Shown here in pieces: positions 1-8,593 of a DNA stretch of 64,000 bases. Origin of the DNA: Variovorax sp. J22G73 (GTDB lineage Bacteria > Pseudomonadota > Gammaproteobacteria > Burkholderiales > Burkholderiaceae_C). Numbering within the stretch: position 1 is the first letter of the stretch; each line of letters begins with the position of its first letter. The position numbers were made by a program, and so were the translations under genes. The DNA is taken from positions 434,001-498,000 of the forward strand of contig NZ_JASZYK010000001.1 of assembly GCF_030317035.1 (NCBI RefSeq). Direction: 5' to 3'. The notes under the pieces are model-generated. The model had not been told where the DNA came from. It did not search any database and worked only from the letters and a program-made list of their open reading frames with translations.

Positions 1-441
1 CATGAAGGGCAGCGTGAAGATCATGTGGCCCACCAAGATGAAGGCGAAGCTCTGGCGAAAGGCGGTGAGCTGGCCGTAGGCGAGGATGAGCGCCAGCGCC
101 GTGGCAAGGCCCGGCACCGCGACCGGCAGCGTCAGCAGCTCTTCGAAGACGCGCGCCGCGCGCGAGCGGCTGCGCGCCAGCGCGTAGGCACAGGGCACGC
201 CCAGCAGCACGGTGCCCACGACGCAGGCAATGGCCAGCGCAATCGACCAGCCCACGGTGCCGCCGTAGTTCTCCCAGACCTCGCCGAGCCAGCGCAGGGT
301 GAGGCCGCTCTTCAGGCCGGCGCTGTAGTTGTTGACGAGCCCGGCCATGACCGACAGCAGCATCGGCGAGACCATGAACAGGCTCACGATGACGGTCACG
401 GCGAGCAGGAAGGGCGCCTTGGCGTGTGTGTTGGTTCGCAT
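1..441 (-). CDS. ABC transporter permease, second subunit (partial, 3' end outside window)
   Basis: Inner-membrane permease of a binding-protein-dependent ABC importer. Reading from an ATG at 441 gives 147 residues before the window ends, so the C-terminal half is missing. Hydrophobic stretches lie at about residues 9-33, 64-88 and 104-124. The segment LLTLPVAVPG is the kind of sequence that opens the conserved cytoplasmic loop of BPD permeases of the putrescine, phosphonate and iron group. The start lies 11 bases after the stop of the preceding permease, so the two are surely co-transcribed. It lies downstream in an operon with a binding protein and a LacI regulator; an ATPase gene would be expected beyond the window edge. 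The substrate cannot be read from the sequence. Confidence 0.85.
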   Translation of the reverse strand, partial: MRTNTHAKAPFLLAVTVIVSLFMVSPMLLSVMAGLVNNYSAGLKSGLTLRWLGEVWENYGGTVGWSIALAIACVVGTVLLGVPCAYALARSRSRAARVFEELLTLPVAVPGLATALALILAYGQLTAFRQSFAFILVGHMIFTLPFM

Positions 442-452
442 GGTGCGGGCCC

Positions 453-1274
453 TCAGCGTGCGACGGGGTTCGCGCCGAAGCGCCGTGCCACGAACAGCAC
501 GAGCCAGGTGACGATGCCCAGCGAGATCGACAGCGACGCGGCGAGCGCGAAGTTGGCGTAGTTGGTGAACTCGTTGTAGATGGTGATGGGGATCACCTCG
601 AACTTGCTGGCCAGCGTGAAGGCGGTGCCGAAGGCGCCCATGGAGGTGGCGAACAGGATGGCGCCGCAGGCGAGCGTGGTGGGCGCGAGCTCGGGCATCC
701 ACACGTCGCGGGCCACGCGAAGGCGCGAGGCGCCGAGCGAGCGGGCGGCCTCTTCGAGCTGGCTGTTCATCGATTCGGCGGCGGCGGTGTAGGTCGCGAT
801 GGCGCGCGGTAATGAAAAGTACAGGTACGCCAGGAACAGTCCGAGCAGGCCGTAGGCGAAGGTGATGCGTTCGCCGAACAGGCTGTCGCTCAGGTCGGCC
901 ACCACCCCTTGCCTGCCGCCCAGCAGGATCACGAAGAAACCGATGATCACGCCCGGGAACGACAGCGGCAGCGTGAGCAGCGACAGCAGCATGCGCTTGC
1001 CGACGAAGTCGTGGCGCGCGAGGTAGATGCCTACCGCGGCGCCCAGCACCAGGGTGGCCAGGGTCACGGCCACGGAGAGCACGACGGTGTTGGCCATGCT
1101 CGCGAGGTAGCGCGAGTCCGTGAGCACGGCGAAGTAGGTGGCCCAGCCTTTGTCGGCGGGCAGCGTCAGCAGGCGCACCACCGGCAGCAGCCAGAAGGCC
1201 GCGAAGAAGGCGGCCGCGGGTGCCACGCAGGCCAGCAGGCGCCAGCTTGGGTTCCAGGCGTTGTCGGACTTCAT
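453..1274 (-). CDS. ABC transporter permease, first subunit
   Basis: Inner-membrane permease, 273 residues from the ATG at 1274 (protein begins MKSDNAWNPSW). An upstream in-frame extension exists but would translate a palindromic element, so I reject it. Six or so hydrophobic segments are visible, starting with LACVAPAAAFFAAFWLLPVV near residue 13. The conserved EAA-type loop is seen as EEAARSLGASRLRVARDVWMP, where the ATPase docks. It resembles the PotB/PhnU/SfuB group of permeases. The gene lies between the binding protein and a second permease in the same orientation. The 321-base gap separating it from the binding-protein gene contains two palindromic elements that may affect mRNA stability or relative expression. 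Substrate unknown. Confidence 0.88.
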   Translation of the reverse strand: MKSDNAWNPSWRLLACVAPAAAFFAAFWLLPVVRLLTLPADKGWATYFAVLTDSRYLASMANTVVLSVAVTLATLVLGAAVGIYLARHDFVGKRMLLSLLTLPLSFPGVIIGFFVILLGGRQGVVADLSDSLFGERITFAYGLLGLFLAYLYFSLPRAIATYTAAAESMNSQLEEAARSLGASRLRVARDVWMPELAPTTLACGAILFATSMGAFGTAFTLASKFEVIPITIYNEFTNYANFALAASLSISLGIVTWLVLFVARRFGANPVAR

Positions 1275-1317
1275 TTCGGGTTTTGGCTCGTGTTGTTCGT
1301 GTTTGTTGTTGCTGCTG

Positions 1318-1435
1318 TTCAGGGCGTGTGAACAGGCCGCCGGGTACTTCCCTCCGCGAATGTCCTCCGCCCTTCGGGCTCCCCCTTTATTTCGCTGCGG
1401 GAAGCACCCGACGCCCTGTTCACCTGGGCACGCTG
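1318..1435. repeat. Palindromic element A, copy 1
   Basis: This is a 118-bp imperfect palindrome in the gap between permease and binding-protein genes. The arms are 33 bases each, at 1328-1360 and 1391-1423, with about 26 of 33 positions complementary. The outer ends read GTGAACAGG and CCTGTTCAC. A second copy at 54532-54651 has the same first 48 and last 47 bases, but a different central loop. Two separated copies with conserved arms and a variable loop suggest a small non-autonomous (MITE- or REP-like) element. Apart from this and element B, the gap 1275-1595 shows nothing gene-like. Confidence 0.8.
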
Positions 1436-1470
1436 TCGGTTCACGGCGATCAACGACCGCTGCTGACAAC

Positions 1471-1566
1471 GATCACGACGGTGGGGCGCCCCTTTTCGAG
1501 AAATAAAGGAGGAGGGGCGAAGCCCCGGGGGACATTCGAGAAAAGGGGTGCCCCGCCGGCGTGATC
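1471..1566. repeat. Palindromic element B with a loop shared with element A
   Basis: Arms at 1471-1497 and 1540-1566 are 27-base inverted repeats with about four mismatches, each containing a GGGGYGCCCCTTTTC-like core. The intervening loop (about 1501-1538) is, in reverse complement, closely similar to the loop of element A copy 2 (CCCCGGGGCT and CCCTCCTCC core). So this element has different arms but a shared central cassette. It sits immediately after the stop of the binding-protein gene on the minus strand and could also act as a stem-loop that protects or terminates its transcript. Confidence 0.6.
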
Positions 1567-1595
1567 GCGACCTGAACGCGAAGGAACAAATAGAT

Positions 1596-2606
1596 CTAGC
1601 GCACTTCCTTCAAATACTCGTCAGAGAAGGCACGCTGGGCAGCAGCCATGCGCCCATAGTCCACGCTCTTCGCCCGTGCGTACTCGGCAGCAGGCAGGAA
1701 CTGCGCCTCGATGTCCTTGGGCATCGCGCTGGCGCGCACCGGCCGCAGGTAGGCCTTGGCCCAGATGGCCTGGCCTTCGTCGGACAAGGTGAAGTCGAGC
1801 ACCTTCTTCGCGTCGGCCGCGTGCGGGGCCTTGGCGACCAGGCTCATCACGTAGGGAACGGCCAGGGTGCCTTCGCTCGGAATGACGAAGGCGACGTTGG
1901 CCTTGTCTTTGTACTTCGCGCGGTAGGCGTTGAAGTCGTAGTCGAGCAGGATCGCGATCTCGCCCGACAACACGCGCGCGTAAGAGGTTTGCTTCGGCAC
2001 GATGGGCTCGTTCTTCTGCAGGGCCTTGAAGTAGTCGATGGCCGGCTTGAAGTTGTCGAGCGTGCCGCCGCGCGCCTCGTTCACCGCGACCGCGCCCACG
2101 TAGCCCACGAAGGCGGAGGCCGGGTCGAGGTAGCCGATGAGGCCCTTGTATTCGGGCTTGAGCAGGTCGGCCCACGACTTGGGAACCGGCTTGCCCTTGA
2201 GCGCGTCGACGTTGACCATGAAGCCGAGCGTGCCCGAATGGATGGTGAACCAGTTGCCCGCCGGGTCCTTCAGGCCGTCGGGAATGTCTTTCCACGCGGC
2301 GGGCTTGTAGGGCTCGACCAGGCCGTCTTTCGCGGCCTGCACCGCGAAGGTCACGCCGAGGTAGGTCACGTCGGCCACGGGGCTGGCCTTTTCGGCCGAC
2401 ATCTGCGCGAGCGACTGGCCCGAGTTCTTGTTGTCGGGCGGCACGGTCACGCCGGTCTTGGCCTTGATGGCCTTGATCTGCGTGCCCCAGTCGGCCCATT
2501 CGGTCGGGCAGTTGTAGCAAATGGCGGTCTGCGCCATGGCGCCGCTGGCGGCGAACACGGCGGCCAGCACGCCGAGGCGGGCGAATCGTTGGAAGCGGAG
2601 AGACAT
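1596..2606 (-). CDS. ABC transporter periplasmic substrate-binding protein
   Basis: A 336-residue extracellular solute-binding protein that captures the ligand in the periplasm and delivers it to the two downstream permeases. The ATG at 2606 follows a strong AAGGAG ribosome-binding site and gives a signal peptide (RFARLGVLAAVFAASGAMA, cleavage near residue 24). The mature part has the type-2 binding-protein look of the putrescine, phosphonate and Fe3+ families: TYLGVTFAVQAAKDGLVEPY, then WADLLKPEYKGLIGYLDPAS and VLDFTLSDEGQAIW. Length is typical. It lies 77 bases downstream of a LacI-type regulator in the same direction, so ligand uptake is probably under that regulator. The ligand is not evident; two mature cysteines (CYNC) near the N-terminus are unusual. 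Confidence 0.88.
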   Translation of the reverse strand: MSLRFQRFARLGVLAAVFAASGAMAQTAICYNCPTEWADWGTQIKAIKAKTGVTVPPDNKNSGQSLAQMSAEKASPVADVTYLGVTFAVQAAKDGLVEPYKPAAWKDIPDGLKDPAGNWFTIHSGTLGFMVNVDALKGKPVPKSWADLLKPEYKGLIGYLDPASAFVGYVGAVAVNEARGGTLDNFKPAIDYFKALQKNEPIVPKQTSYARVLSGEIAILLDYDFNAYRAKYKDKANVAFVIPSEGTLAVPYVMSLVAKAPHAADAKKVLDFTLSDEGQAIWAKAYLRPVRASAMPKDIEAQFLPAAEYARAKSVDYGRMAAAQRAFSDEYLKEVR

Positions 2607-2683
2607 CGAGGAGCTCCTTGGAGGATGAGTTCGAAGAACGGGAGGTAGCGGGGGAAGAGAGAAGGGACGAGGGAGGCGAAAGG

Positions 2684-3703
2684 TCAGGACACTGCGGCGT
2701 TGTTGTCTTCGCGCGCGCTTGCGCACGACTCGCCGTCTCTGAAGGCATGGGGCAGCAGCAGGCTGGCGTCGGCACGCAGCGCGGTGCCGCCGGCCATGGC
2801 CTGCATCAGCAACTCGACGCTGTGGCGGCCGATGTCGCTGTTGGGTTGCGCGATGGTGGTGAGCGCAGGCGTCAGGTCTTCGCCCAGCGCAATGCCGTCG
2901 AAGCCGACCACGCTCAGGTCGTCGGGCACCGCCAGGCCGCTGAGGTGCGCGGCGCGAATGCTGCGAATGGCCAGCAGGTCGTTCGAGCAGACCAGCGCGG
3001 TGGGGCGCTGGCGCACCTGGAGTTGGGCGCACAGCGCATCGACGGCGGTCTCGACGAAGGGCACCTCGATCAGCGCGGGTGCGTCGAGCCCGGCCTCGGC
3101 CATGCCGCGCTGGTAGCCGCGGTAGCGCTGCTGCGCGCGATCGGAGGCAGCCAGCGTGCCGCTGACCATGGCGATGCGGCGGTGGCCCAGCAGCACCAGG
3201 CGCGTGACCGCATCGGCCACGGCGCCTTCGCTGTCGACCGACACGCACGGGTGGTCGGGGTGGCGGTTGTAGGCCAGCACATAGGGCACGCCCGCGGCCT
3301 GCAGGCGGGGCAAGGTGGCCGACGTGGACGGGTTCGACACCACCAGGATCAGCCCGTCAACATTGCCGGCCAGCAGCAGGTGCACGGCGCGCTCTTCCTC
3401 GTCGAGCCGGTAGCCGGTCGTGACGGGAATGATGGCGTAGCCACCCGCGACCGCCGCGCGCGCGATGCCTTGCAGGCACTCGGCGAAGGTCGGGTTCAGC
3501 AGCGTGGGCAGCACCACGCCGAGCACGCGGCTGCGCTGGGTGCGCAAGGTGCGCGCGCTGGCGTTGGGCAGGTAGTTGAGCTCGCGCGCCACGCGCTCCA
3601 CCAGCTCGCGCGTGGCGGGCGTGACCTTGTCGGGGAAGTTGAAGGCCCGCGACACGGTGGCCACGGAGACCCCGGCTTTGGCGGCTACGGCTTGGATGCT
3701 CAT
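2684..3703 (-). CDS. LacI family transcriptional regulator
   Basis: A 339-residue DNA-binding repressor with ligand-controlled activity. The N-terminal helix-turn-helix and hinge are textbook: SIQAVAAKAGVSVATVSRAF at residues 2-21, then YLPNASARTLRTQRS. The remainder is a periplasmic-binding-protein-like sensor domain with the family phrase GVVLPTLLNPTFAECLQGI. It is the first gene of the minus-strand cluster with an ABC importer, so the importer is its likely target. A perfect LacI-type palindrome lies 27 bases upstream of the start codon, which suggests autoregulation of the whole operon. The inducer is unknown. Confidence 0.93.
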   Translation of the reverse strand: MSIQAVAAKAGVSVATVSRAFNFPDKVTPATRELVERVARELNYLPNASARTLRTQRSRVLGVVLPTLLNPTFAECLQGIARAAVAGGYAIIPVTTGYRLDEEERAVHLLLAGNVDGLILVVSNPSTSATLPRLQAAGVPYVLAYNRHPDHPCVSVDSEGAVADAVTRLVLLGHRRIAMVSGTLAASDRAQQRYRGYQRGMAEAGLDAPALIEVPFVETAVDALCAQLQVRQRPTALVCSNDLLAIRSIRAAHLSGLAVPDDLSVVGFDGIALGEDLTPALTTIAQPNSDIGRHSVELLMQAMAGGTALRADASLLLPHAFRDGESCASAREDNNAAVS

Positions 3704-3729
3704 CGCGTGGAAGTCAGTGATCGGCGTTC

Positions 3730-3745
3730 ATGTAATCGATTACAT
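3730..3745. promoter_or_regulatory. LacI-family operator upstream of the regulator gene
   Basis: The sequence ATGTAATCGATTACAT is a perfect 16-bp palindrome with the central CG typical of LacI/GalR operators (TGTAANCGNTTNCA-like). It is placed between the lacI-type start codon at 3703 and the convergent lspA end, exactly where an autoregulatory operator would sit. Confidence 0.75.
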
Positions 3746-3815
3746 TGGACCGCGGCAGTATGACTTTGCGATGACAGGGTTTGAAGCCGGGAGAAACCCT
3801 CGGCGCCCCGCGGCG

Positions 3816-3842
3816 CCAAAGAAAAAGGGCCCGAAGGCCCTT
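3816..3842 (-). terminator. Rho-independent terminator after lspA
   Basis: Read on the minus strand, the arms AAGGGCC and GGCCCTT with a four-base loop are followed by a run of T residues (CCCTTTTTCTTTGG). It lies about 45 bases beyond the lspA stop and probably ends the ribF-ileS-lspA transcript. Confidence 0.75.
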
Positions 3843-3885
3843 GCTGGTGAACGCAGGGCCCTAAAGCCCTTGCGAGAAACGCCGC

Positions 3886-4413
3886 CTACTTGCCCCGGCG
3901 CACCCGCCGGATCTCGTCCACGATGAGGCAGATGGCCCCGAGCGTGATGGTGCTGTCCGCCGCGTTGAACGCCGGAAAGTACCAGTTGCCCGCGTGAAAG
4001 CTCAGAAAGTCGACCACGTAGCCATGCATCATCCGGTCGACCACGTTGCCGATGGCGCCGCCCAGGATGCAGGCCATGGAAAACGAGAACAGCTTCTGCC
4101 CCGCGTGCGAGCGCAGCATCCACACGATGAAGATGGCCGCGCCCACGCCGATGGCCGTGAACAGCCAGCGCTGCCAGCCCGAGTGGTCGGCCAGGAACGA
4201 GAAGGCCGCGCCCGTGTTGTGCGCGCGCACGACGTTGAAGAAGCTCGTCACGTAGGTCGCGTCGCCGAGCTTGTAGTAGCCCAGGATCAGCGTCTTGGTG
4301 AACTGGTCGATGATCACGATGATCACCGCCAGCCCCAGCCAGGGCCAGATGCCCAGGCTGCCACCGCGCGAACGCGACGCCGATGCGGAGCGTGTGGAAC
4401 GTGTCGTGGCCAT
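3886..4413 (-). CDS. lspA: Lipoprotein signal peptidase (signal peptidase II)
   Basis: Inner-membrane aspartyl protease that removes the signal peptide from diacylglyceryl-modified prolipoproteins. The 175 residues include the family signatures NTGAAFSF at 66-73, [10 protein letters not shown] at 118-127 and FNAADS at 149-154; the two catalytic aspartates should be D126 and D153. Four membrane segments are visible, the first at about 22-36. The N-terminus is longer and more Arg/Ser-rich than in E. coli. The start codon overlaps the ileS stop by one base (TGATG), so translation is coupled. The ribF-ileS-lspA order is common in proteobacteria. Several substrate lipoproteins lie in this window. 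Confidence 0.97.
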   Translation of the reverse strand: MATTRSTRSASASRSRGGSLGIWPWLGLAVIIVIIDQFTKTLILGYYKLGDATYVTSFFNVVRAHNTGAAFSFLADHSGWQRWLFTAIGVGAAIFIVWMLRSHAGQKLFSFSMACILGGAIGNVVDRMMHGYVVDFLSFHAGNWYFPAFNAADSTITLGAICLIVDEIRRVRRGK

Positions 4414-7262
4414 CAGGCAAAGCTCCGCGATTCACCGGCGCCGAACAGGTTGCTGGTGCAGCGACCGCAGATCGTCGGGTGCGCGGCGTCCACGCCCACG
4501 TCGTCGCGGTAATGCCAGCAGCGCTCGCACTTCTGCGCGGTGCTGGGCGTGACCACCGTGGCCAGCGCGTCGCCGGCCGCCAGCGCGATGGCCGAGGTGA
4601 TGAAGACGAACTTCAGGTCGTCGCCCAGCGAACCGAGCAGCGCGAAGTCGTCGGCCGGCGCGGTCACCTGCAGGTTGGCCTGCAGCGACGAGCCCACCTT
4701 GCCGTCGGCGCGCACGGCCTCGATGTCCTTGTTCACCGCGTCGCGGATCTCGCGGATGCGCTGCCACTTGGCCAGCAGCGCCTCGTCGGGTGCGTCGAAC
4801 TGGCTGTACGTCTGCGTGAAGATCGACTCGCCCGGCTTGCCGGTGCCCACGAACTTCCAGGCCTCCTCGGCCGTGAAGCTCAGGAAGGGCGCCATCCAGC
4901 GCAGCATGGCTTGCGAGATGTGCCACAGCGCCGTTTGTGCGCTGCGGCGCGCCAGCGAGCCGGGGGCCGTGGTGTAGAGCCGGTCCTTCAGGATGTCGAG
5001 GTAGAAGCCGCCCAGGTCTTCCGAGCAGTAGATCTGCAGCTTGGCCACCACCGGGTGGAACTCGTACACCTTGTAGTGCGCGAGGATCTCGGCCTGGAAC
5101 TGCGCGGCGCGCGCCAGCGCGTAGCGGTCGATCTCGAACAGCTGGTCGAGCGGCACGGCGTCTTTCGCGATGTCGAAGTCGCTGGTGTTCGCCATGAGGA
5201 AGCGCAGCGTGTTGCGGATGCGGCGGTAGGCATCGACCACGCGCGCCAGGATCTTGTCGTCGCCCGCGATGTCGCCCGAGTAGTCGCTCGCGGCCACCCA
5301 CAGGCGGATGATTTCAGAGCCCAGCTTGGTGCTGATTTCTTGCGGGTCGATGCCGTTCTTGAGCGACTTGCTCATCTTGATTCCCTTGGAATCGACCGTG
5401 AAGCCGTGCGTGAGCAGGCCGCGGTACGGCGCGCGGTCTTCCAGCATGCAGGCGATGAGCAGCGACGAATGGAACCAGCCGCGGTGTTGGTCGTGGCCTT
5501 CGAGGTACAGGTCGGCCTCGGGGCCTGCGTCGTGGTGCACCTTGGGGTGCGTGCCGCGCAGCACGTGATAGAAGGTCGAGCCCGAGTCGAACCACACCTC
5601 CAGGATGTCGGTGCTCTTGGTGTAGCTGGGGGCGTCTTCGGCGCCGAGGATTTCCTCGGTCGTCACGCGGCTCCAGGCCTCGATGCCGCCCTTCTCGACG
5701 ATGTCGGCGGCCTGGTCGAGGATTTCCATGGTGCGCGGATGCAGCTCGCCCGAGTCCTTGTGCAGGAAGAACGGAATCGGCACGCCCCAGCTGCGCTGGC
5801 GGCTGATGCACCAGTCGGGCCGCCCGGCGATCATGTCGTGCAGGCGGGCCTTGCCGTTCTCGGGGTAGAAGCTGGTCTTCTCGATGGCGTCGAGCGCGGT
5901 CTGGCGCAGCGTCTTGGGCGCCTTGTCCTTCGTGAACACGCCTTCGCCCTCGTCCATGCGCACGAACCACTGGGCCGCGGCGCGGTAGATCACCGGCGTC
6001 TTGTGGCGCCAGCAATGCGGGTAGCTGTGCGTGATGGTCTCGGTGGTCAGCAGGCGGCCGGCGTCGCGCAGCGCGGCGATGACGACCGGCACGGCCTTCC
6101 AGATGTTCTGGCCGCCGAACAGCGGAAAGTCGGGCGCGTAGCTGCCGTTGCCCTGCACCGGGTTCAGGATGTCGTCGTACGCCACGCCATGGGCGATGCA
6201 GGAGTTGAAGTCGTCCACGCCGTAGGCGGGCGAGGAGTGCACGAGGCCGGTGCCGTCGGTGGCGGTGGCGTAGTCGGCCAGGTACACGGGCGACAGGCGC
6301 TTGTAGCCAGCGTCCACGTCGTACAGCGGGTGCTCGAACTCGAGCCCGCCGAGCGCCTCGCCCTTCACCGTGGCCAGCACCTTGCCGTCCAGCGCGTAGC
6401 GCGTCATGCACATCTCGACCAGCGAGTTGGCAAGGATGAGCAGGCCGCGCTCGGTGTCGACCAGCGAGTACTCCAGCTCGGGGTTCAGGTTGATCGCCTG
6501 GTTGGCCGGGATGGTCCACGCGGTGGTGGTCCAGATGACCGCGAAGATGTCGCCCAGGATCGTGTGGTCGGTGCCGAAGGCCTTGAGCACCTTCTCGCGC
6601 TCGTGCGCCTTGAAGGCCACGTCGATGGTCTGGCTCTTCTTGTCGGCGTATTCGATTTCGAACTCGGCCAGCGAGGAGCCGCAGTCGAAGCACCAGTACA
6701 CGGGCTTCAGGCCGCGGTACACGAAGCCGCGCTCGATCACGCGCTTGAACGCGCGCAGCTCGCCGGCTTCATTGGCGAAGTCCATCGTCTTGTAGGGGTG
6801 GTCCCATTCGCCGAGCACGCCCAGGCGCTGGAAGTCGGCCATCTGCTGGGCGATCTGCTCGGTGGCGTAGGCGCGGCTCTTGGCCTGCATCTCGTCGCGG
6901 CTCAGGTTGCGGCCGAACTGCTTTTCGATCGCGTTCTCAATGGGCAGGCCGTGGCAGTCCCAGCCGGGCACGTAGAGCGCGTCGAAGCCTTCGAGCTGGC
7001 GCGCCTTGGTGATCATGTCCTTCAGGATCTTGTTCACCGCGTGGCCCATGTGGATCTGGCCGTTGGCGTAGGGCGGGCCGTCGTGCAGGATGAACTTGGG
7101 CGCGCCGTGGCGGGCGTCGCGCAGGCGGTGGTAGCGGCCTTCGTCGTTCCATTCCTTCACCCAGCCCGGCTCGCGCTTGGGCAGGTCGCCGCGCATCGGG
7201 AAGGGGGTGTCGGGCAGGTTCAGCGTGGAACGGTAATCTTTGGGGGAAGCGGCGTCAGACAT
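4413..7262 (-). CDS. ileS: Isoleucyl-tRNA synthetase
   Basis: Cytoplasmic class Ia enzyme charging tRNA-Ile, 949 residues, the usual length. The nucleotide-binding HIGH motif appears as HMGH at 71-74 in the context [13 protein letters not shown], and KMSKS at about 629-633. The region SWGVPIPFF and the CP1 editing domain with [13 protein letters not shown] are present. The C-terminus carries the zinc finger [12 protein letters not shown]...CGRC expected of the bacterial type. It overlaps lspA by one base and follows ribF after a 126-base gap containing two copies of a dispersed repeat. Nothing unusual is seen in the coding sequence. Confidence 0.98.
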   Translation of the reverse strand: MSDAASPKDYRSTLNLPDTPFPMRGDLPKREPGWVKEWNDEGRYHRLRDARHGAPKFILHDGPPYANGQIHMGHAVNKILKDMITKARQLEGFDALYVPGWDCHGLPIENAIEKQFGRNLSRDEMQAKSRAYATEQIAQQMADFQRLGVLGEWDHPYKTMDFANEAGELRAFKRVIERGFVYRGLKPVYWCFDCGSSLAEFEIEYADKKSQTIDVAFKAHEREKVLKAFGTDHTILGDIFAVIWTTTAWTIPANQAINLNPELEYSLVDTERGLLILANSLVEMCMTRYALDGKVLATVKGEALGGLEFEHPLYDVDAGYKRLSPVYLADYATATDGTGLVHSSPAYGVDDFNSCIAHGVAYDDILNPVQGNGSYAPDFPLFGGQNIWKAVPVVIAALRDAGRLLTTETITHSYPHCWRHKTPVIYRAAAQWFVRMDEGEGVFTKDKAPKTLRQTALDAIEKTSFYPENGKARLHDMIAGRPDWCISRQRSWGVPIPFFLHKDSGELHPRTMEILDQAADIVEKGGIEAWSRVTTEEILGAEDAPSYTKSTDILEVWFDSGSTFYHVLRGTHPKVHHDAGPEADLYLEGHDQHRGWFHSSLLIACMLEDRAPYRGLLTHGFTVDSKGIKMSKSLKNGIDPQEISTKLGSEIIRLWVAASDYSGDIAGDDKILARVVDAYRRIRNTLRFLMANTSDFDIAKDAVPLDQLFEIDRYALARAAQFQAEILAHYKVYEFHPVVAKLQIYCSEDLGGFYLDILKDRLYTTAPGSLARRSAQTALWHISQAMLRWMAPFLSFTAEEAWKFVGTGKPGESIFTQTYSQFDAPDEALLAKWQRIREIRDAVNKDIEAVRADGKVGSSLQANLQVTAPADDFALLGSLGDDLKFVFITSAIALAAGDALATVVTPSTAQKCERCWHYRDDVGVDAAHPTICGRCTSNLFGAGESRSFA

Positions 7263-7286
7263 GGTGGGGTGCGGCGAAACAGGAGG

Positions 7287-7310
7287 GCTCCGACAGGCTC
7301 AGCCCGAAGC
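7287..7310. repeat. Dispersed short repeat, copy 1 (CCGACAGGCTCAGCCCGAA type)
   Basis: The core TCCGACAGGCTCAGCCCGAA belongs to the well-known family of short repeats scattered in proteobacterial intergenic regions (TTCGACARGCTCAGNNCGAA). It lies in the ileS leader. A second copy lies in inverted orientation 30 bases away. Confidence 0.6.
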
Positions 7311-7340
7311 GCGGGAAGCGTGTCGGTGCGGAAGATAAAG

Positions 7341-7369
7341 CCGTTCGCCCTGAGCTTGTCGAAGGGCGG
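7341..7369. repeat. Dispersed short repeat, copy 2 (inverted)
   Basis: CCGTTCGCCCTGAGCTTGTC followed by GAAGGGCGG is the reverse complement form of the same family (TTCGACAAGCTCAGGGCGAA). Together with copy 1 it forms a loose inverted pair between ribF and ileS that could fold in the transcript. Confidence 0.65.
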
Positions 7370-7388
7370 CAGCACGGTGCGTGCAGGG

Positions 7389-8426
7389 CTAAATTCGATC
7401 GCGCGTGGTCTGGCGATGGGTTTCTGCGTGGGTCGATGCAAAGAACGCACGTGCGTCGCGCCCATCCTTCGCGATGCCCGCTGTGAGGGCCTCGAGGCTG
7501 GTGTAGCGCAATTCGTCGTGCAGTTTGTGCAGCAGTTCCACGCGCACGATTTTACCGTAGGCCCCTTCGGTCCCGAGATGGGAGGGCCACTCCAGGCAAT
7601 GGGTTTCCAGCAGCACGCGCCCGCCGTTGACGTCGTTGGCGTCCAGCGAAGGGCGCACGCCCAGGTTGGCCACGCCCGGCAGCGGCCGGTCGGACAGGCC
7701 GTGCACCAGCACCGCGAAGATGCCGCTGGCGGCCGGCTTCCAGTGCTTGAAGCGCAGGTTCAGCGTGCGAAAGCCGTCGTCCTGGCCCGGCGCCGAGGCG
7801 CCCAGCGCGCGGCCCAGCTTGCGGCCGTGGACCACGTGGCCAGAGATGGTGTACGGCCGCCCCAGCAGCGTGTGGGCGTCGGCCATGCGGCCTTCGGCCA
7901 GCGCCTCGCGCACGGCGGAGCTGGAAACCCGCAGGCCGTGCACCTCGTAGCTGTTCATGCGCGCCACGTCGAAGCCGCGGGCGTCGCCGGCCGCGTCGAG
8001 CATGGCGTAGTCGCCCGCTCGCCTGGCGCCGAAGCGAAAGTCGTCGCCCACCAGCACGTAGCGCGCGCGCAGGCCATCGACCAGCACGTTCTGGATGAAC
8101 TCTTCCGGCGATTGCGAGGCCAGGCGCCCGTCGAACGGCAGCACGATGGTCTGCGCCACGCCGCAGGCGGCCAGCTCGCTGAGCTTGTCGCGCAGCGTGC
8201 CGATGCGCGCCGGCGCCAGGTCGGGTTTCTTGGTGAGCGCGGCGAAATAGTCGCGCGGATGGGGCTCGAAGGTGAGCACGCAGCTCGGCAGCCCGCGCTG
8301 GCGGGCCTCGGTCTGCAACAGCGCGAGCATGGCCTGGTGGCCACGGTGCACGCCGTCGAAATTGCCAATGGTGAGAGCGCAGGCAGGGGCCACGCCCGGG
8401 TGCCGAAAGCCGCGAAAAACCTGCAT
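7389..8426 (-). CDS. ribF: Bifunctional riboflavin kinase / FAD synthetase
   Basis: Makes FMN from riboflavin and then FAD. In 345 residues the N-terminal adenylyltransferase half carries TIGNFDGVHRGH at 19-30 (the HxGH-type nucleotide motif) and the conserved SSSAVREAL. The riboflavin kinase half starts near residue 188 with GRPYTISGHVVHGRKLGR and contains GVANLGVRPSLD, a kinase-domain signature. Length is slightly above the E. coli enzyme. It is the first gene of the ribF-ileS-lspA unit on the minus strand. The 5' leader contains a GCTATCAAAAAG-type sequence seen again inside a methyltransferase gene at about 16844. Confidence 0.97.
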   Translation of the reverse strand: MQVFRGFRHPGVAPACALTIGNFDGVHRGHQAMLALLQTEARQRGLPSCVLTFEPHPRDYFAALTKKPDLAPARIGTLRDKLSELAACGVAQTIVLPFDGRLASQSPEEFIQNVLVDGLRARYVLVGDDFRFGARRAGDYAMLDAAGDARGFDVARMNSYEVHGLRVSSSAVREALAEGRMADAHTLLGRPYTISGHVVHGRKLGRALGASAPGQDDGFRTLNLRFKHWKPAASGIFAVLVHGLSDRPLPGVANLGVRPSLDANDVNGGRVLLETHCLEWPSHLGTEGAYGKIVRVELLHKLHDELRYTSLEALTAGIAKDGRDARAFFASTHAETHRQTTRDRI

Positions 8427-8483
8427 CGGTGAGTATCTTTTTGATAGCGCCTTTTGCCCGCCAAATGGGCGAATCAGGCCGAT

Positions 8484-8509
8484 TTGTCACAAAGCCGGTA
8501 TATTGTGAC
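8484..8509. promoter_or_regulatory. Inverted repeat GTCACAA-N10-TTGTGAC between ribF and the HNH gene
   Basis: The half sites GTCACAA (8486-8492) and TTGTGAC (8503-8509) are exact inverted repeats around a TATATT that could be a -10 element for the rightward HNH gene. The site lies in the divergent intergenic region. The protein that might bind is unknown. Confidence 0.35.
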
Positions 8510-8593
8510 GCAGTGCGTTGATTGGCGTGGGTTTCCGGCGCACTCCGTGTCCCTGGTCTTTCCGTGTTCTCTCCCTTTTTTGAGGAGGCGTGT

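Noticed and set aside
453..1469. A longer N-terminus for the first permease (start at 1469)
   Set aside because: The added residues translate palindromic element A; similar peptide (GGKYPAACSHALN) appears at the second copy at 54.5 kb, so it is repeat-derived.
4383..8432. A 1349-codon open frame antisense to ileS and ribF
   Set aside because: It is a shadow of GC-rich codon use: low complexity (Val, Arg, His, Gly, Ala), no domain, and both underlying genes on the other strand are certain.
8522..8593. An upstream ATG as the start of the HNH protein
   Set aside because: The GTG at 8594 has a strong GAGGAGG at five bases; the upstream ATG does not, and the extra 24 residues look like translated leader.
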